7,461 nt of DNA, from NCBI GenBank assembly GCA_913062655.1, contig CAJXXO010000127.1, positions 1-7,461 on the forward strand. Direction: 5' to 3'. The notes below the pieces were generated by a model. That model saw only the letters and a list, made by a program, of their open reading frames with translations. It was not told where the DNA came from and made no database searches. The position numbers and the translations under genes are program-made. The DNA comes from an uncultured Bacteroidota bacterium (GTDB taxonomy: Bacteria; Bacteroidota; Bacteroidia; Chitinophagales; S012-47). Of this stretch, positions 7,401-7,461 are shown in pieces (the first letter of the stretch is position 1; every line of letters starts with the position of its first letter).

Positions 7401-7461
7401 GCGCCAGTAACAGCACCTAGGGCTACTTGCTCTGTATAGGTGCCTGAGGCAATATTGAAGG
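4436..7461 (-). CDS. Large secreted T9SS protein: parallel beta-helix, MAM and PKD domains, C-terminal sorting domain (partial)
   Basis: The frame is open from the right edge to the stop at 4438-4436. The 1007 C-terminal residues are visible; N-terminus and signal peptide are off-window. Domains in order, numbered from the first visible residue: right-handed parallel beta-helix (1-365) with regular N-rich coils; a closing segment SDIDGDPRDPVRPDIGADE (378-396) usual after such helices; a CARDB/Ig-like module (about 402-512); a MAM-type domain (about 520-692) marked by GNWNVNSGPTPTSSTGP, KYLYVES and SSDIAIDDLRLG; two Ig-like modules (about 696-766 and 769-837), the second with DLGPD, VTLDAG and GTYWVTV; a PKD domain (842-915) with LWSFGDG and GPGTYTVSLVV; and a T9SS type A sorting domain (about 925-1007) with LVPNPTTDNVQL, DVSGR and KGMYFLRL. 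By family knowledge it is exported by Sec, carried across the outer membrane by T9SS and released or anchored. Polysaccharide or surface binding is likely, but no catalytic residues are identifiable. Any function is inference. Confidence 0.92.
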   Translation of the reverse strand, partial: FNIASGTYTEQVALGAVTGASTTNTITFQSATGNAGDVTISSNAATSTSNYIFLLNGSAHIRFTNLTVENSNTSFGTCFRLEGNCNDIEIDNCVINGPSRGSTTSNLSTIFGTGSVMNSIIIQDCDIIGGSYGVYLRGVSSGTRSTNCVIRDNRIESYYRGVSLYYHDAIEVHGNSIISNTFSTYNFYRGVECSSCDNGSTITANQVNAETGSYGIYLTSSTGTAIAPNLIANNFVHVGGTSTAYGIYLSSTLEFIDVYYNSVNITSTSTSGRALFVSGTGNDVDVVNNIFNNEGIGYAIYLSSSVSLDTVNYNLLHTQGSNLAYYVLGPYSTLGDYQNVSGLDANSVDFAAPFVSSTDLHVTPIMNETGIPVPYVTSDIDGDPRDPVRPDIGADEIVPAPIDMATIALLDPVSGCGLSTAETIGAVFASYGNDPVAVGTTVQVSYAVDGGVPVTETLTLQKVLNFRDTVIYTFNTPADLGLGGDYDLDIAITISGDGDPANDEISEVVTNNSAPTLPQILDFEGWGPISTDPSCSSVGATALQGWTQDEEDDGNWNVNSGPTPTSSTGPLFDFNPGTTNGKYLYVESAFPCYGNDISLLSPCLDLTTMNRPGLNFAYHMSGSFMGDLHVDVVRGALVIPDVWLASGDQGNQWRQAVVDLSSYASLGEVRVRIRATIGNSTSSDIAIDDLRLGELPNVNLGTGPITDCGFIDLDANVANASYLWNTGDTTRSIRITNTGNQPNSATYGVTVTKNKLFNIDTIEVTLEPGPVVDLGPDVLTVCEVDTVTLDAGNPGMKHQWENGFFAQKRLIQAPGTYWVTVDDLMGCVKADTIEVQFNETPTASFTYGNVSGLSRLTFAASGSSDNDYLWSFGDGNGSTVQNPTHLFAGPGTYTVSLVVSNDCGADTITQQVEVWPTGIEDPAVIQSIQLVPNPTTDNVQLQMEVATPGDWTATLLDVSGRMLEAVNLGKVQSTAQHTFDLQHYAKGMYFLRLQSEHGQLLRKIIVQ
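6540..7070 (-). repeat. Beta-helix coil repeats (about 25-31 residues) within the secreted protein
   Basis: Seven related coils recur, each with a (Y/R)G(V/I)YL-like strand: at visible residues 132 (YGVYL), 160 (RGVSL), 189 (RGVEC), 214 (YGIYL), 245 (YGIYL), 273 (RALFV) and 298 (YAIYL). Spacings are 28, 29, 25, 31, 28 and 25. Between them comes an asparagine-containing turn such as DNRIES, GNSIIS, NNFVHV, YNSVNI or NNIFNN, as expected for an Asn ladder in a right-handed beta-helix. At DNA level the copies are diverged; only short stretches around the GIYL codons stay alike. Weaker coils lie at residues 51 and 75. Confidence 0.75.

Overview
The window looks like ordinary chromosomal DNA of a member of the Bacteroidota. 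Three things point there: a very large secreted protein ending in a type IX secretion (T9SS) type A sorting domain, several copies of the Bacteroidota -7 promoter element TAnnTTTG, and starts without clear Shine-Dalgarno sequences. Base composition is moderate and even. The mosaic of beta-helix, MAM, PKD and T9SS domains would fit environmental groups such as Saprospiria, Cytophagia or Flavobacteriia, but the class cannot be fixed from this sequence.

Layout, left to right: (1) a minus-strand major facilitator superfamily (MFS) transporter, cut by the left edge, whose reading frame has no usable ATG and apparently starts at TTG (871). (2) Plus-strand recX (909-1388), head to head with the transporter. 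(3) Plus-strand NifU-like Fe-S carrier (1457-2047), with its own -7 element and a strong rho-independent terminator. (4) Minus-strand rlmN (2098-3132), convergent with the Fe-S carrier gene. (5) Plus-strand amidohydrolase, probably a deaminase (3212-4393), divergent from rlmN across a 79-bp region that carries a promoter for each direction. (6) Minus-strand giant secreted protein (4436 to the right edge), of which 1007 C-terminal residues are visible. It is convergent with the amidohydrolase, and a minus-oriented terminator lies between them.

The genes do not form one pathway. They are mostly single-gene transcription units in alternating orientation. The Fe-S carrier and RlmN, a radical-SAM 4Fe-4S enzyme, are linked by general Fe-S biology, but their convergent layout gives no evidence of co-regulation. 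RecX is a recombination regulator without recA nearby. The large protein is a surface or extracellular factor.

No rRNA, tRNA, CRISPR array, insertion sequence or integrase was seen. No stretch above 300 bases lacks a gene; the longest gaps are 79 bp (3133-3211) and 68 bp (1389-1456). No clearly new defence or mobile system was found. The most notable items are the divergent promoter pair with a possibly leaderless rlmN mRNA, the TTG start of the transporter, the amidohydrolase of unknown substrate, and the architecture of the secreted protein.
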